IMG/VR virus record: IMGVR_UViG_3300027759_000432
Span: 1 to 23,508 of that record
Direction: 5' to 3' (one strand)
Source of the DNA: a virus
Length of the DNA: 23,508 nt
The notes under the pieces are model-generated. The model ran no database searches and was not told where the DNA came from. It saw only the letters and a program-made list of their open reading frames with translations. A program made the translations under genes and the position numbers. This document shows positions 16,945 through 23,508 of this stretch, one piece after another. How positions within the stretch are numbered: the first letter of the stretch is position 1; every line of letters begins with the position of its first letter.

Positions 16945-19197
16945 TTAGATATCCCATTTTACCAAAATATTTAGCGGTAATTCACCACTATTTTTAATTG
17001 GCATACCCAATTTAGCCACAGCAACCAAATCACCACCACTATAAAGTCCTACAGTTGTTATATATGGTGCCAAATAAGAACCAGTTGGGTCAATTGAAGA
17101 ACTATAATTAAATCCAAAGAATTCTTGTTTTATAGACTTACCACCAAATTTACCCGTCTTTTGTTCAATATAACTTATAATTTGTTGTAAAGTTTTTCTG
17201 GAAGACTTTGGTTCTACATACTTGAATAATTCGGTTTGATTCAAATTATTATTAAAATACTTCCATAGTATGTACATATCATTCAAATTAACTTTATTAT
17301 TACCATCAATATCAAAGTTTTTATAATTTGATGTTAAATTTGAATTGTAATTGGATGTATAACTTGAAGAAATGTTATAATTTACAGAATAAAGATTAAA
17401 TAATGATTGTTCATCATTTGTAAATGTCATATAATCCCACCAATTATATGATGTATTGATTTGATAATTAATGTATTTCAGAATCAAATCTAAGTCGGTA
17501 AAATCAAAAGATTTATTATTATCAATGTCAAATTCAAATGTATTTGGAATTAATGATGTGGGATTTGTACTATAATTAAATTCTCCCGATTCAATTCTAC
17601 ATAATACTTGTTTTTCATATAGTTTAACATTGCTCTTATATTCAATGTTATATTGAGATTGTAATGTGTTGGAACGATCTTTTAATAAATTATCAAAAAT
17701 TGAACCACTATTTGATAAAATAATCTTACCGTCTCTATAAAATACATTTCCAATATGATAATTCGTTACAAGATCGTTGAAATTATAAATGTAAGCATAT
17801 CCTTTTATATTATCATAAATGGAATTATCTAATAATGAAGATGTAAGTTGTTCCGGATTATAAATGAATGTAGGAGATCCAATTATAGTTGTCGTGTTTT
17901 CTTTATCATAAATTGCACTACTATAACCAAAATTTGAATATGGGTATCCATATTCTTTCTTTTTTGTAAATGTAGATTCAATTTGCCATGTCGATGATGT
18001 TAATTGATTGTAAATTACAAATTGTCCTAAAGTATCAATTACAGAATCATTTGGATTACAATCGTATCGTTTAAATAATGTATTAAATATATAATTTGTA
18101 CAATATGTTCGTATATCTCTAACACTAGTTGCAATAGCTTTATTATTATAAATCCCTACGGAAAATCCTAAATTATTTGATTCTAAAATATTTTCATTGC
18201 CAAATGATTTATCCAACAAAAACCAATCAGTTGCATCTGAACATTTTTTCCAAAAATAAACAGATCCTCTATTTCTTAAAACGGTGGAACCACTCCATTC
18301 ATAATAGTACATATCATTTGGTGATCCAATTATAATTGTATCGCCATATATGGATACCGAATTACCATAATTACTTCCACTAGGTTGACTTCCTAGAAAA
18401 TATGGTTTTGTATTGATGAAATTTAATGATCCAGTAATAGTTCTATCTTGATCCAGTGTATCGTTAAGTCCCCATTGATATGTAGATGTATTTAACTCGT
18501 ATACATAAACGGCACTTCCAGTTGATTTGTTGCCAACCACTATTCTATTAGATCCACTAGGATCAATTTTTACAACACCACCAAAATAACCATTACTTAC
18601 AAATCCATTCAATGTTTGATAATGTAAATAATTACCATTAAATGATTGTGTATAAATATATGTCGCACCAATGTTTGAATTTACATTGCTAGACCCAACA
18701 ACTAAAATTGATGTATTTAATAAACTGGAGTATACGATTGATACTGATTCTCCAAATGTAGAATTTGTATATGTAGCATCAAATGAATTCGTAATACTGT
18801 ACAATGGATATTTATTACTTGAACTATTATAAGTTTCTATATCATATATATCCACACATGAACCTGTTGATATAGTTGAAGTGGACGATACTGAATAATA
18901 AAAAAATGGACATCCTACAACAACAATTGATGATGATAGTGCAACTGATACACCATAAGAATCACCATAATAATATAGATTATCGGTTAAATCTAACTCA
19001 AAATTCAAACCATTTACATTGGAAGATGTATCCGCATTAAATATTATTGTATCTAAACTGGAACTGTCAATTAATAAAAATGAATCGACACCAGACAAAG
19101 GTATATACTTTTTGATTGTAAATTGTGTTTCATATTCATCAGTAATAGATGAATATTTTGAAATATCAACAAATCCTCTTTGACAGTAATTGCTCAT
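16945..19197 (-). CDS. Predicted virion adhesin: FG-GAP-like beta-propeller repeats plus two dockerin-type calcium loops
   Basis: This 750-aa protein shows at least six repeats of an FG-GAP/integrin-alpha-like pattern, roughly YGxSVxxxxxxIVVGSP: near 77-97, 148-169, 204-223, 277-293, 343-356 and 422-442. They suggest a beta-propeller, a fold often used in adhesion. Two EF-hand-like loops of dockerin type follow: D557-x-D559-x-N561...D568 and D629-x-D631-x-N633...D640, each before a helix (ILKYI, ILWKYF). The last 45 residues (ITTVGLYSGGDLVAVAKLG to ILVKWDI) resemble the end of T4-like structural proteins as I remember them. There is no signal peptide, as expected for a virion part. It is the first gene of its leftward block, divergent from the prolyl-hydroxylase gene. 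Repeat and loop calls are by eye; a receptor-binding or fibre role is inferred. Confidence 0.65.
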   Translation of the reverse strand: MSNYCQRGFVDISKYSSITDEYETQFTIKKYIPLSGVDSFLLIDSSSLDTIIFNADTSSNVNGLNFELDLTDNLYYYGDSYGVSVALSSSIVVVGCPFFYYSVSSTSTISTGSCVDIYDIETYNSSSNKYPLYSITNSFDATYTNSTFGESVSIVYSSLLNTSILVVGSSNVNSNIGATYIYTQSFNGNYLHYQTLNGFVSNGYFGGVVKIDPSGSNRIVVGNKSTGSAVYVYELNTSTYQWGLNDTLDQDRTITGSLNFINTKPYFLGSQPSGSNYGNSVSIYGDTIIIGSPNDMYYYEWSGSTVLRNRGSVYFWKKCSDATDWFLLDKSFGNENILESNNLGFSVGIYNNKAIATSVRDIRTYCTNYIFNTLFKRYDCNPNDSVIDTLGQFVIYNQLTSSTWQIESTFTKKKEYGYPYSNFGYSSAIYDKENTTTIIGSPTFIYNPEQLTSSLLDNSIYDNIKGYAYIYNFNDLVTNYHIGNVFYRDGKIILSNSGSIFDNLLKDRSNTLQSQYNIEYKSNVKLYEKQVLCRIESGEFNYSTNPTSLIPNTFEFDIDNNKSFDFTDLDLILKYINYQINTSYNWWDYMTFTNDEQSLFNLYSVNYNISSSYTSNYNSNLTSNYKNFDIDGNNKVNLNDMYILWKYFNNNLNQTELFKYVEPKSSRKTLQQIISYIEQKTGKFGGKSIKQEFFGFNYSSSIDPTGSYLAPYITTVGLYSGGDLVAVAKLGMPIKNSGELPLNILVKWDI

Positions 19198-19259
19198 TAA
19201 TAATAAATATTACATTGTTTATTTATTTGTAATATAACTATATATATTGAAAATATGTT
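19198..19259. promoter_or_regulatory. Divergent AT-only-like intergenic promoter region
   Basis: This 62-nt gap is the only place in the window where genes point away from each other, so it should hold promoters for both. It is almost wholly A+T. Rightward, a TTGTTT near 19215 and a TATATA about 18 nt downstream make a weak sigma70-like pair. Leftward, the sequence before the ATG has an ATATTTATTA stretch. No ribosome-binding site is evident for either gene. Confidence 0.35.
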
Positions 19260-20084
19260 ATGATAATACAAAAATTAGAACCTAAATGGAAAGCTTGGAT
19301 TTGGAATAATATTTCCGGCGGACAAAATATTGAAGGAATATTTACCATATTATTAAATCACGGGTTTGAATATGATTTGATTAAAAGAGAATTGGAATAT
19401 GATCCAACCAATAGATTTATTATTGAAAGAAAAGAAAGACAAATATCATTGGAAACCACCGGAATATTGGATATATCTAATTTTAATACCAATTTCAGAG
19501 ACAATCCTAAATGTCATAGAATAGAAAATAATTTTCTTGAAGTTTATAAATATCCAAATTTTTTATCTGCAAATGAATGTGACGATTTAATAGTAGATAT
19601 ATCTGAAAATTTACAAGAATCTACAATTACTAATCCGAATGGAAACAAAAAAGATAGAACCAGTCTTAGTGCATATATGTCAGGTAATAATCCCAAGTTT
19701 GTGAGTATAGATGAAAAAATTCACGATTTTATGAAAATTCCCAAAAAAAATGGAGAGGGAATTCAAGGACAAAAATATTTAATTGGACAAGAATTCAAAC
19801 CTCATACTGATTTTTTTCATGAAAACGAAGAATATAATATAAAACATATAGGAGATAGAGGACAAAGAACTTGGACATTTTTATTGTATTTAGATGAAGT
19901 AGAAGAAGGCGGTGAAACACAATTTACCAAAATAAATATTAATATAAAACCAATAAAAGGAATGGCACTTTTCTGGAATAATTTACTTCCTGATTTTAAA
20001 GGAAATGTTTATTCTACTCATGCGGGATTGCCGATAATAAAAGGAGAGAAAAATATTATTACAAAATGGTTTAGACAAAATTAA
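19260..20084 (+). CDS. Prolyl 4-hydroxylase family Fe(II)/2-oxoglutarate dioxygenase
   Basis: This 274-aa enzyme has all P4H hallmarks in order: YLIGQEFKPHTDFF (residues 173-186; iron ligands H182 and D184), LYLDEVEEGGETQF (209-222), then STHAGLPIIKGEKNIITKWF (252-271) with the third iron ligand H254 and the 2-oxoglutarate-binding K264. The reaction is hydroxylation of peptidyl proline using O2 and 2-oxoglutarate. The first 85 residues are a separate helical region with a WKAWIWNNIS start. It is the only plus-strand gene. Its stop overlaps by 4 nt, tail to tail, the end of a second oxygenase. Two (Pro-Thr)n proteins encoded 1.8-3.5 kb away are obvious candidate substrates. P4H-like genes occur in other phages and large viruses, so the family call is firm; the substrate is inferred. 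Confidence 0.9.
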   Translation: MIIQKLEPKWKAWIWNNISGGQNIEGIFTILLNHGFEYDLIKRELEYDPTNRFIIERKERQISLETTGILDISNFNTNFRDNPKCHRIENNFLEVYKYPNFLSANECDDLIVDISENLQESTITNPNGNKKDRTSLSAYMSGNNPKFVSIDEKIHDFMKIPKKNGEGIQGQKYLIGQEFKPHTDFFHENEEYNIKHIGDRGQRTWTFLLYLDEVEEGGETQFTKININIKPIKGMALFWNNLLPDFKGNVYSTHAGLPIIKGEKNIITKWFRQN

Positions 20085-20629
20085 ATATTCGTCCAATGAA
20101 GAAATAATTGAACCACATATTCATCATCCGCACAAATTAATTGATCTCTCCAATGTTGCATTTTAGTTCCTAAAATTAATAATCCATCTCCACGATTAAT
20201 ATTAGATTTTATTTGATTTCCTTTTTTGTCTATTGCATATAACGGCCATTCTTTTTTTAAATTTGAAAAAAGTGTAATTGATAATGTATAATCTAAGCCT
20301 GGTCTATCTACATGAGGTTTTAATGTACCACCATTATAATAAATCCGTGTATATGAATTCGATATTTTACAATTTAAATCGAAATATGAAAGTAATTCTT
20401 CAGTTATTTCTTTTAAAAAACTTTCAATTTCAGGTATGTTGCCTGTTCCATAAGAATTTTTATACATATCCGAATTTGAAATATTTTCAAATGTCAATTT
20501 ATTGTTATTTTTATATTCTAACATTATTTTAGTAAAATTTTCACATAACTGTTCTGATATTATATTTTCTAAATATGCATAACCATATTCATCAAATTGT
20601 TCTTTCGTTGTATTTGTTTTTATATACAT
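20081..20629 (-). CDS. Second 2-oxoglutarate/Fe(II) oxygenase-like protein
   Basis: The 182-aa protein has a compact double-stranded beta-helix pattern: YYNGGTLKPHVDRPG (97-111) supplies the HxD pair (H106, D108), DYTLSITLF is the following strand, and GTKMQHWRDQL (154-164) gives the distal His (H159), followed by VVQLFLHW. It lacks the classic P4H strings of its convergent neighbour, so it is not a recent duplicate. It may hydroxylate a different residue or position. It ends 4 nt inside the plus-strand P4H gene and starts 5 nt after the glycosyltransferase stop, so it is co-transcribed with that gene. The 2-oxoglutarate-binding residue is less clear than in the P4H; R161 is a candidate. Substrate unknown. 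Confidence 0.78.
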   Translation of the reverse strand: MYIKTNTTKEQFDEYGYAYLENIISEQLCENFTKIMLEYKNNNKLTFENISNSDMYKNSYGTGNIPEIESFLKEITEELLSYFDLNCKISNSYTRIYYNGGTLKPHVDRPGLDYTLSITLFSNLKKEWPLYAIDKKGNQIKSNINRGDGLLILGTKMQHWRDQLICADDEYVVQLFLHWTNI

Positions 20630-20633
20630 AAAT

Positions 20634-21455
20634 TTATTTTTTTATTAACCATTCTTTTATAGAATTATAAAATTCATTGTTTTTAAATTTTGTAAAATCT
20701 ATGTTAGGAAAATCTGATTTTTTAAATAAAGGATCACATGAATAATGAGCAATATGATGTTTTTTTAAATCTATTTCATTTATATTAGGATAATAACAAC
20801 TATTATGATTTATCATTTTTATTCTTTGATTGTGACATGATACATTTAAACCAAACATTCCTGCCCACCATCTATGTAATTCATTTTCACTATTTGTTGC
20901 AATATCAATTGACACATCAATAATTTCAGGCAAAAGTTTTTTCATTGTTTTTACCTTTCCGATTGAATTCCATCCACCATTCATATAATAAAAATCATTA
21001 TGTTTTAAATATTTTTCAATTATATATCTATTTTTTGAATTGATAAACATATGCCAGTTCTCATAAATATCATCCACGTATATTTCATCGTCATTTGGCA
21101 ACGATAAATCAAATTTTCTAAGATGTATCATATCAGCATCAATAATTTCTACATATTCTTCATCATGTAAATTATTAATTACTTGTAATACAGATGTATA
21201 TACATTTATTGGATTGTAATTTTTTTTTATAAGATTTGGATGTATATCATATATACTATCTACCATTTTATATGGTAGTGTAATATTCCAGTCTATATCG
21301 TTAATCAATAATTCTTCTCTAAAATTTCTTTTTATAATTAATACCAATGATTTGTTTTTTGCATTTTCCCCATATATTTTTTTATGTTGAAATTCAAAAA
21401 AACTAATTTGCCATCTGAATCTGTCATTTGCAACTGCAATTGGTATTGTAATCAT
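20634..21455 (-). CDS. Glycosyltransferase resembling plant peptidyl hydroxyproline/serine O-glycosyltransferases
   Basis: This 273-aa protein has a GT-A-like organisation. The metal-binding DxD is in EIIDADMIHLRKF (103-115; D106, D108). An acceptor-side YYMNGGWNSIG follows (156-166), then HRWWAGMFGLN (194-204) and a C-terminal HHIAHYS (233-239). The DADM-x-hydrophobic-LR context is what I recall from hydroxyproline O-arabinosyltransferase and peptidyl-serine galactosyltransferase families of plants and algae (LDPDMIxLRP type). The predicted reaction is sugar transfer from a nucleotide sugar to a protein hydroxyl group. It lies 3 nt after the (Pro-Thr)n gene and 4 nt before the second oxygenase, so substrate, oxygenase and transferase share an operon. 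There is no signal peptide or membrane helix, so it works in the host cytoplasm. Glycosyltransferase is likely; the exact family is tentative. Confidence 0.68.
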   Translation of the reverse strand: MITIPIAVANDRFRWQISFFEFQHKKIYGENAKNKSLVLIIKRNFREELLINDIDWNITLPYKMVDSIYDIHPNLIKKNYNPINVYTSVLQVINNLHDEEYVEIIDADMIHLRKFDLSLPNDDEIYVDDIYENWHMFINSKNRYIIEKYLKHNDFYYMNGGWNSIGKVKTMKKLLPEIIDVSIDIATNSENELHRWWAGMFGLNVSCHNQRIKMINHNSCYYPNINEIDLKKHHIAHYSCDPLFKKSDFPNIDFTKFKNNEFYNSIKEWLIKK

Positions 21456-21458
21456 ATA

Positions 21459-22472
21459 TTACGAATCTATTAAATTATATACGAATGGATTACCTGAACT
21501 TAATCCCTTTGTATTATCAGCTAAGTATTGAGATTTAATTATACTGGCTAATGCATTCAATGGTATACTTCTATCAGTTGAATTAACATTTAATGGACTA
21601 GCACATTCATATTCTCCTGGTGGGTCAACAAACACTTCGTCATATTTATTTCTAGTAGTAATTGTTACATCAGTGGTGTTACCCAAATAAGTATCGTCAA
21701 TACAATTATCTCTAAATGATTCATTGATTGATACATCACCTATACTGTAATTTGTTAAAAATGTGGCCGTTGGATATGTTAATTCGGCAGTTGAAGTCAT
21801 ATATCCACCATCAACAAAACTATAATATCCAACAATTTGATTTACGACGTTTGATTGATTACATCTACTTCCATTACTAAATGTAAATGATAGGTAATAA
21901 TATGGTCCTGGTGGTGCCGGCGTTGGTGTTGGTGTTGGTGTTGGTGTTGGTGTCGGAGTTGGTGTTGGTGTTGGTGTCGGAGTTGGTGTTGGTGTTGGTG
22001 TCGGAGTTGGCGTTGGAGTTGGTGTTGGTGTTGGTGTCGGAGTTGGCGTTGGAGTTGGTGTTGGCGTTGGTGTTGGAGTTGGCGTTGGAGTTGGTGTAGG
22101 TGTTGGCGTTGGTGTCGGAGTTGGCGTTGGTGTAGGTGTCGGAGTTGGCGTTGGTGTAGGCGTTGGTGTAGGTGTAGGTGTAGGTGTTGGAGTTGGTGTA
22201 GGTGTTGGCGTTGGTGTCGGAGTTGGTGTAGGTGTAGGTGTCGGAGTTGGCGTTGGAGTTGGTGTAGGTGTAGGTGTTGGTGTTGGTGTTGGCGTTGGTG
22301 TTGGAGTTGGCGTTGGTGTAGGTGTAGGTGTAGGTGTTGGAGTTGGTGGTGAATCTACGTCAATACATGCAATATTATCATTGGTGAATGTTGCATACGC
22401 ATAATTACCAACAGCAGCATAAACATTGTTTATGTCAACTGAATATCCATAAAGTACATTTTTATTAAACAT
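21459..22472 (-). CDS. (Pro-Thr)n stalk protein with short N-terminal and globular C-terminal domain
   Basis: The 337-aa protein has three parts. Residues 1-41 are a small hydrophobic/aromatic segment ([14 protein letters not shown]). Residues 43-185 are a perfect alternation of 143 Pro and Thr (72 Pro, 71 Thr), bounded by P42 and A186. Residues 187-337 are a Ser/Thr/Tyr-rich domain with four Cys (RCNQS, DNCIDD, YECAS among them) and an [13 protein letters not shown] end. Such a tract should be an extended, rigid rod. There is no signal peptide. It overlaps the protease gene by 8 nt and is followed after 3 nt by a glycosyltransferase. In plants, alternating Hyp motifs of this kind direct arabinogalactan-type glycosylation. 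I infer a virion fibre or decoration stalk that is hydroxylated and glycosylated. The C-terminal domain matches no family I recognise. Confidence 0.8.
   Translation of the reverse strand: MFNKNVLYGYSVDINNVYAAVGNYAYATFTNDNIACIDVDSPPTPTPTPTPTPTPTPTPTPTPTPTPTPTPTPTPTPTPTPTPTPTPTPTPTPTPTPTPTPTPTPTPTPTPTPTPTPTPTPTPTPTPTPTPTPTPTPTPTPTPTPTPTPTPTPTPTPTPTPTPTPTPTPTPTPTPTPTPTPTPTPAPPGPYYYLSFTFSNGSRCNQSNVVNQIVGYYSFVDGGYMTSTAELTYPTATFLTNYSIGDVSINESFRDNCIDDTYLGNTTDVTITTRNKYDEVFVDPPGEYECASPLNVNSTDRSIPLNALASIIKSQYLADNTKGLSSGNPFVYNLIDS
21918..22346 (-). repeat. 6-bp-periodic repeat encoding 143 alternating Pro/Thr residues
   Basis: This is a 429-nt tract of CCN-ACN codon pairs. Wobble bases vary: Pro uses CCA, CCT and CCG, Thr uses ACA, ACT and ACG, and I see no C at the third position. 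The amino-acid pattern is unbroken while the DNA repeat is imperfect. Unit gain or loss would keep the frame. The plus strand is almost all G and T with GG every 6 nt. Confidence 0.95.
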
Positions 22473-23298
22473 ATGTCTTAAATCCTGATAAATCTGCTTG
22501 CGTCAAAGAATAACTAGTACCAGCTAATGTGGTCATTGCGCTATTAATTGCAGAAATATGTGCGCATATATAAGATGAAAATCCAATTTGATTGCCCGCC
22601 GCTTTAATTCCTGGAGATCCTGTATACCACGTACCTAATAATACAATCTCCCCATTTACAGGAGCAAAAATTATATTTCCAGAATCTCCTCCAATAGCTA
22701 ATTCAGAATTATTATATCTTTCAGTATCAGTGGAAAATATCAAACTCAATTTTGGACTCGTAGGATCAGGGAGACTAGTACAAAGATCCAAATATTGGAT
22801 ACCATCACAATCTCCACATAAAAACTTTTTTTCTTGATCCATATAAAACAAAGGTAAATATGGATTTAAATATTGAAAGGTTGAATAAGTAGCGCCTAAT
22901 TGCAAATAGTTTAAAAAGTTTGATGGAAAGACTTTATAATATGTTAACGATGCATCTACGGTAGCACTTAAATAACCGATTGCTATATCAGTATAACCAG
23001 CGCAAGACGCTGCTCCAATCGTTTGTAAAGATGTAATTGTATATGTGAACGCTGTATTTGACGCATTTAAAAAAGATACGGAAGATCCGGCCGTTGTTCC
23101 TGGAGTCGTATGCTTAGCTAATAAAACATGTCTATTACTAATCAAAGTTGCGCCAATACCACCATGACCAGATATATCTGTAGATATTCCTGTAGTATCA
23201 TATCCACTAACAGAACTCACAATACAAGTAGCATTTCGAGTAATAGGTAGATAAGTCGGAGCCGGACCATATGTTACCATTAAATTTGTTGAACTCAT
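22465..23298 (-). CDS. Trypsin/chymotrypsin-like serine protease (S1 fold) located between two (Pro-Thr)n genes
   Basis: The 277-aa protein shows the triad order of S1-type proteases. The His is in [15 protein letters not shown] (50-64), with H63 in the TAAHC-like place (H57 is an alternative). The Asp is in [10 protein letters not shown] (D104). The nucleophile is in [11 protein letters not shown] (S206), followed by a strand and GTWYTGSPG (222-230), like the usual substrate-pocket segment. Five Cys are present (25, 99, 161, 164, 173), plus C245 near the end. There is no signal peptide or obvious propeptide, so it is either a cytoplasmic maturation enzyme or a virion-borne protease domain. 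Its ATG overlaps the stop of the upstream (Pro-Thr)n gene (ATGA, 23295-23298), and its end overlaps the next by 8 nt. The triad is convincing; substrate and virion location are unknown. Confidence 0.78.
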   Translation of the reverse strand: MSSTNLMVTYGPAPTYLPITRNATCIVSSVSGYDTTGISTDISGHGGIGATLISNRHVLLAKHTTPGTTAGSSVSFLNASNTAFTYTITSLQTIGAASCAGYTDIAIGYLSATVDASLTYYKVFPSNFLNYLQLGATYSTFQYLNPYLPLFYMDQEKKFLCGDCDGIQYLDLCTSLPDPTSPKLSLIFSTDTERYNNSELAIGGDSGNIIFAPVNGEIVLLGTWYTGSPGIKAAGNQIGFSSYICAHISAINSAMTTLAGTSYSLTQADLSGFKTYV

Positions 23299-23508
23299 AA
23301 TGTAGAAATTAAATTGTCAATTGTTGTACCGATAGTAGATAACAAATCTGGTAATGGCGTTGGAGTAGGTGTTGGTGTTGGTGTTGGTGTAGGTGTTGGC
23401 GTTGGTGTTGGTGTTGGTGTAGGTGTAGGTGTTGGCGTTGGAGTAGGTGTTGGAGTAGGTGTTGGTGTAGGTGTCGGAGTTGGCGTTGGTGTAGGTGTCG
23501 GAGTTGGC
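23295..23508 (-). CDS. Second (Pro-Thr)n protein, 3' end only (N-terminus outside window)
   Basis: The reading frame enters from the right edge as a Pro-Thr alternation of at least 51 residues (23355-23507). It ends in a short tail, [19 protein letters not shown], and TGA at 23295-23297. Unlike the neighbouring stalk protein, it has no C-terminal globular domain: only about 19 residues follow the tract, and they look like an amphipathic helix (LLSTIGTTIDNLIS). The TGA overlaps the protease ATG. The N-terminus is unseen, so the full length and any head domain are unknown. Frame and stop are certain; the role is inferred to match that of the other stalk protein. Confidence 0.8.
   Translation of the reverse strand, partial: PTPTPTPTPTPTPTPTPTPTPTPTPTPTPTPTPTPTPTPTPTPTPTPTPTPLPDLLSTIGTTIDNLISTL
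23355..23507 (-). repeat. Second CCN-ACN repeat tract (at least 51 Pro/Thr residues), open at window edge
   Basis: It has the same 6-bp periodicity and the same wobble variation as the tract at 21918-22346. It continues past the right end of the window, so its length is a minimum. Confidence 0.95.

Noticed and set aside
21887-22099. Plus-strand open frame encoding Leu-Val repeats
   Set aside because: It is the complement of the Pro-Thr tract; the low-complexity repeat leaves all frames open. The minus-strand frame has flanking globular sequence and operon context.
21918-23508. CRISPR array or satellite origin in the GGTGTT-type repeats
   Set aside because: There are no spacers; the period is 6 nt and in frame with long coding sequences.
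1-23508. tRNA genes, integrase, insertion sequences or attachment sites
   Set aside because: No cloverleaf-like segment, transposase or recombinase motif, or flanking inverted repeat was seen; gaps between genes are mostly under 100 nt.

Overview
The window is a gene-dense, AT-rich stretch of a contractile-tailed, T4-like bacteriophage genome (myovirus morphology), probably from an environmental, uncultured phage. The diagnosis rests on the start of a large terminase, a gp18-type tail sheath, a gp47/gp46-type recombination nuclease, a DnaG-type primase, a RuvC-like resolvase and fibre-like structural proteins. No tRNA, rRNA, CRISPR array, insertion sequence or integrase was seen. Almost every gene lies on the minus strand, with tiny gaps or ATGA overlaps; the only plus-strand gene is a prolyl 4-hydroxylase homologue. 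Most start codons lack a Shine-Dalgarno sequence (the sheath gene is the clear exception). That would fit a host such as a Bacteroidota, but it is only an inference.

Layout, left to right (minus-strand transcription runs right to left). (a) 1-4857, packaging and internal-head block: the terminase N-terminus (cut by the window edge), a Cys4 coiled-coil protein, a 990-aa protein joining a ligase-like domain to two Pol-beta-type nucleotidyltransferase domains, and a flavodoxin-fold reductase. The last two begin with peptides that resemble T4 capsid-targeting sequences ending in a gp21-type protease site (L/I-x-E|A). A third such site lies inside the 990-aa protein. (b) 4885-11292: a terminator hairpin, a very large tail sheath and a 1005-aa fibre-like protein. 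(c) 11321-16650: DNA metabolism genes, namely a fused Mre11-Rad50 (gp47-gp46) protein, primase, a DUF2786-like protein and a RuvC-like resolvase. (d) 16674-19197: a small unknown gene and a 750-aa predicted structural protein with FG-GAP-like repeats and two dockerin-type calcium loops. (e) 19260-23508: the accessory block.

The accessory block is the main discovery candidate. It holds two proteins with strictly alternating Pro-Thr tracts (143 residues in one, at least 51 in the other, which runs off the window). With them are a trypsin-like serine protease, a glycosyltransferase whose DADM motif resembles plant hydroxyproline/serine O-glycosyltransferases, and two different Fe(II)/2-oxoglutarate oxygenases, one a textbook prolyl 4-hydroxylase. 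I infer a phage-encoded pathway that hydroxylates and then glycosylates a (Pro-Thr)n stalk, giving a plant-like hydroxyproline-rich glycoprotein, perhaps as a virion fibre or decoration. The parts are read from the sequence; their cooperation is a hypothesis.
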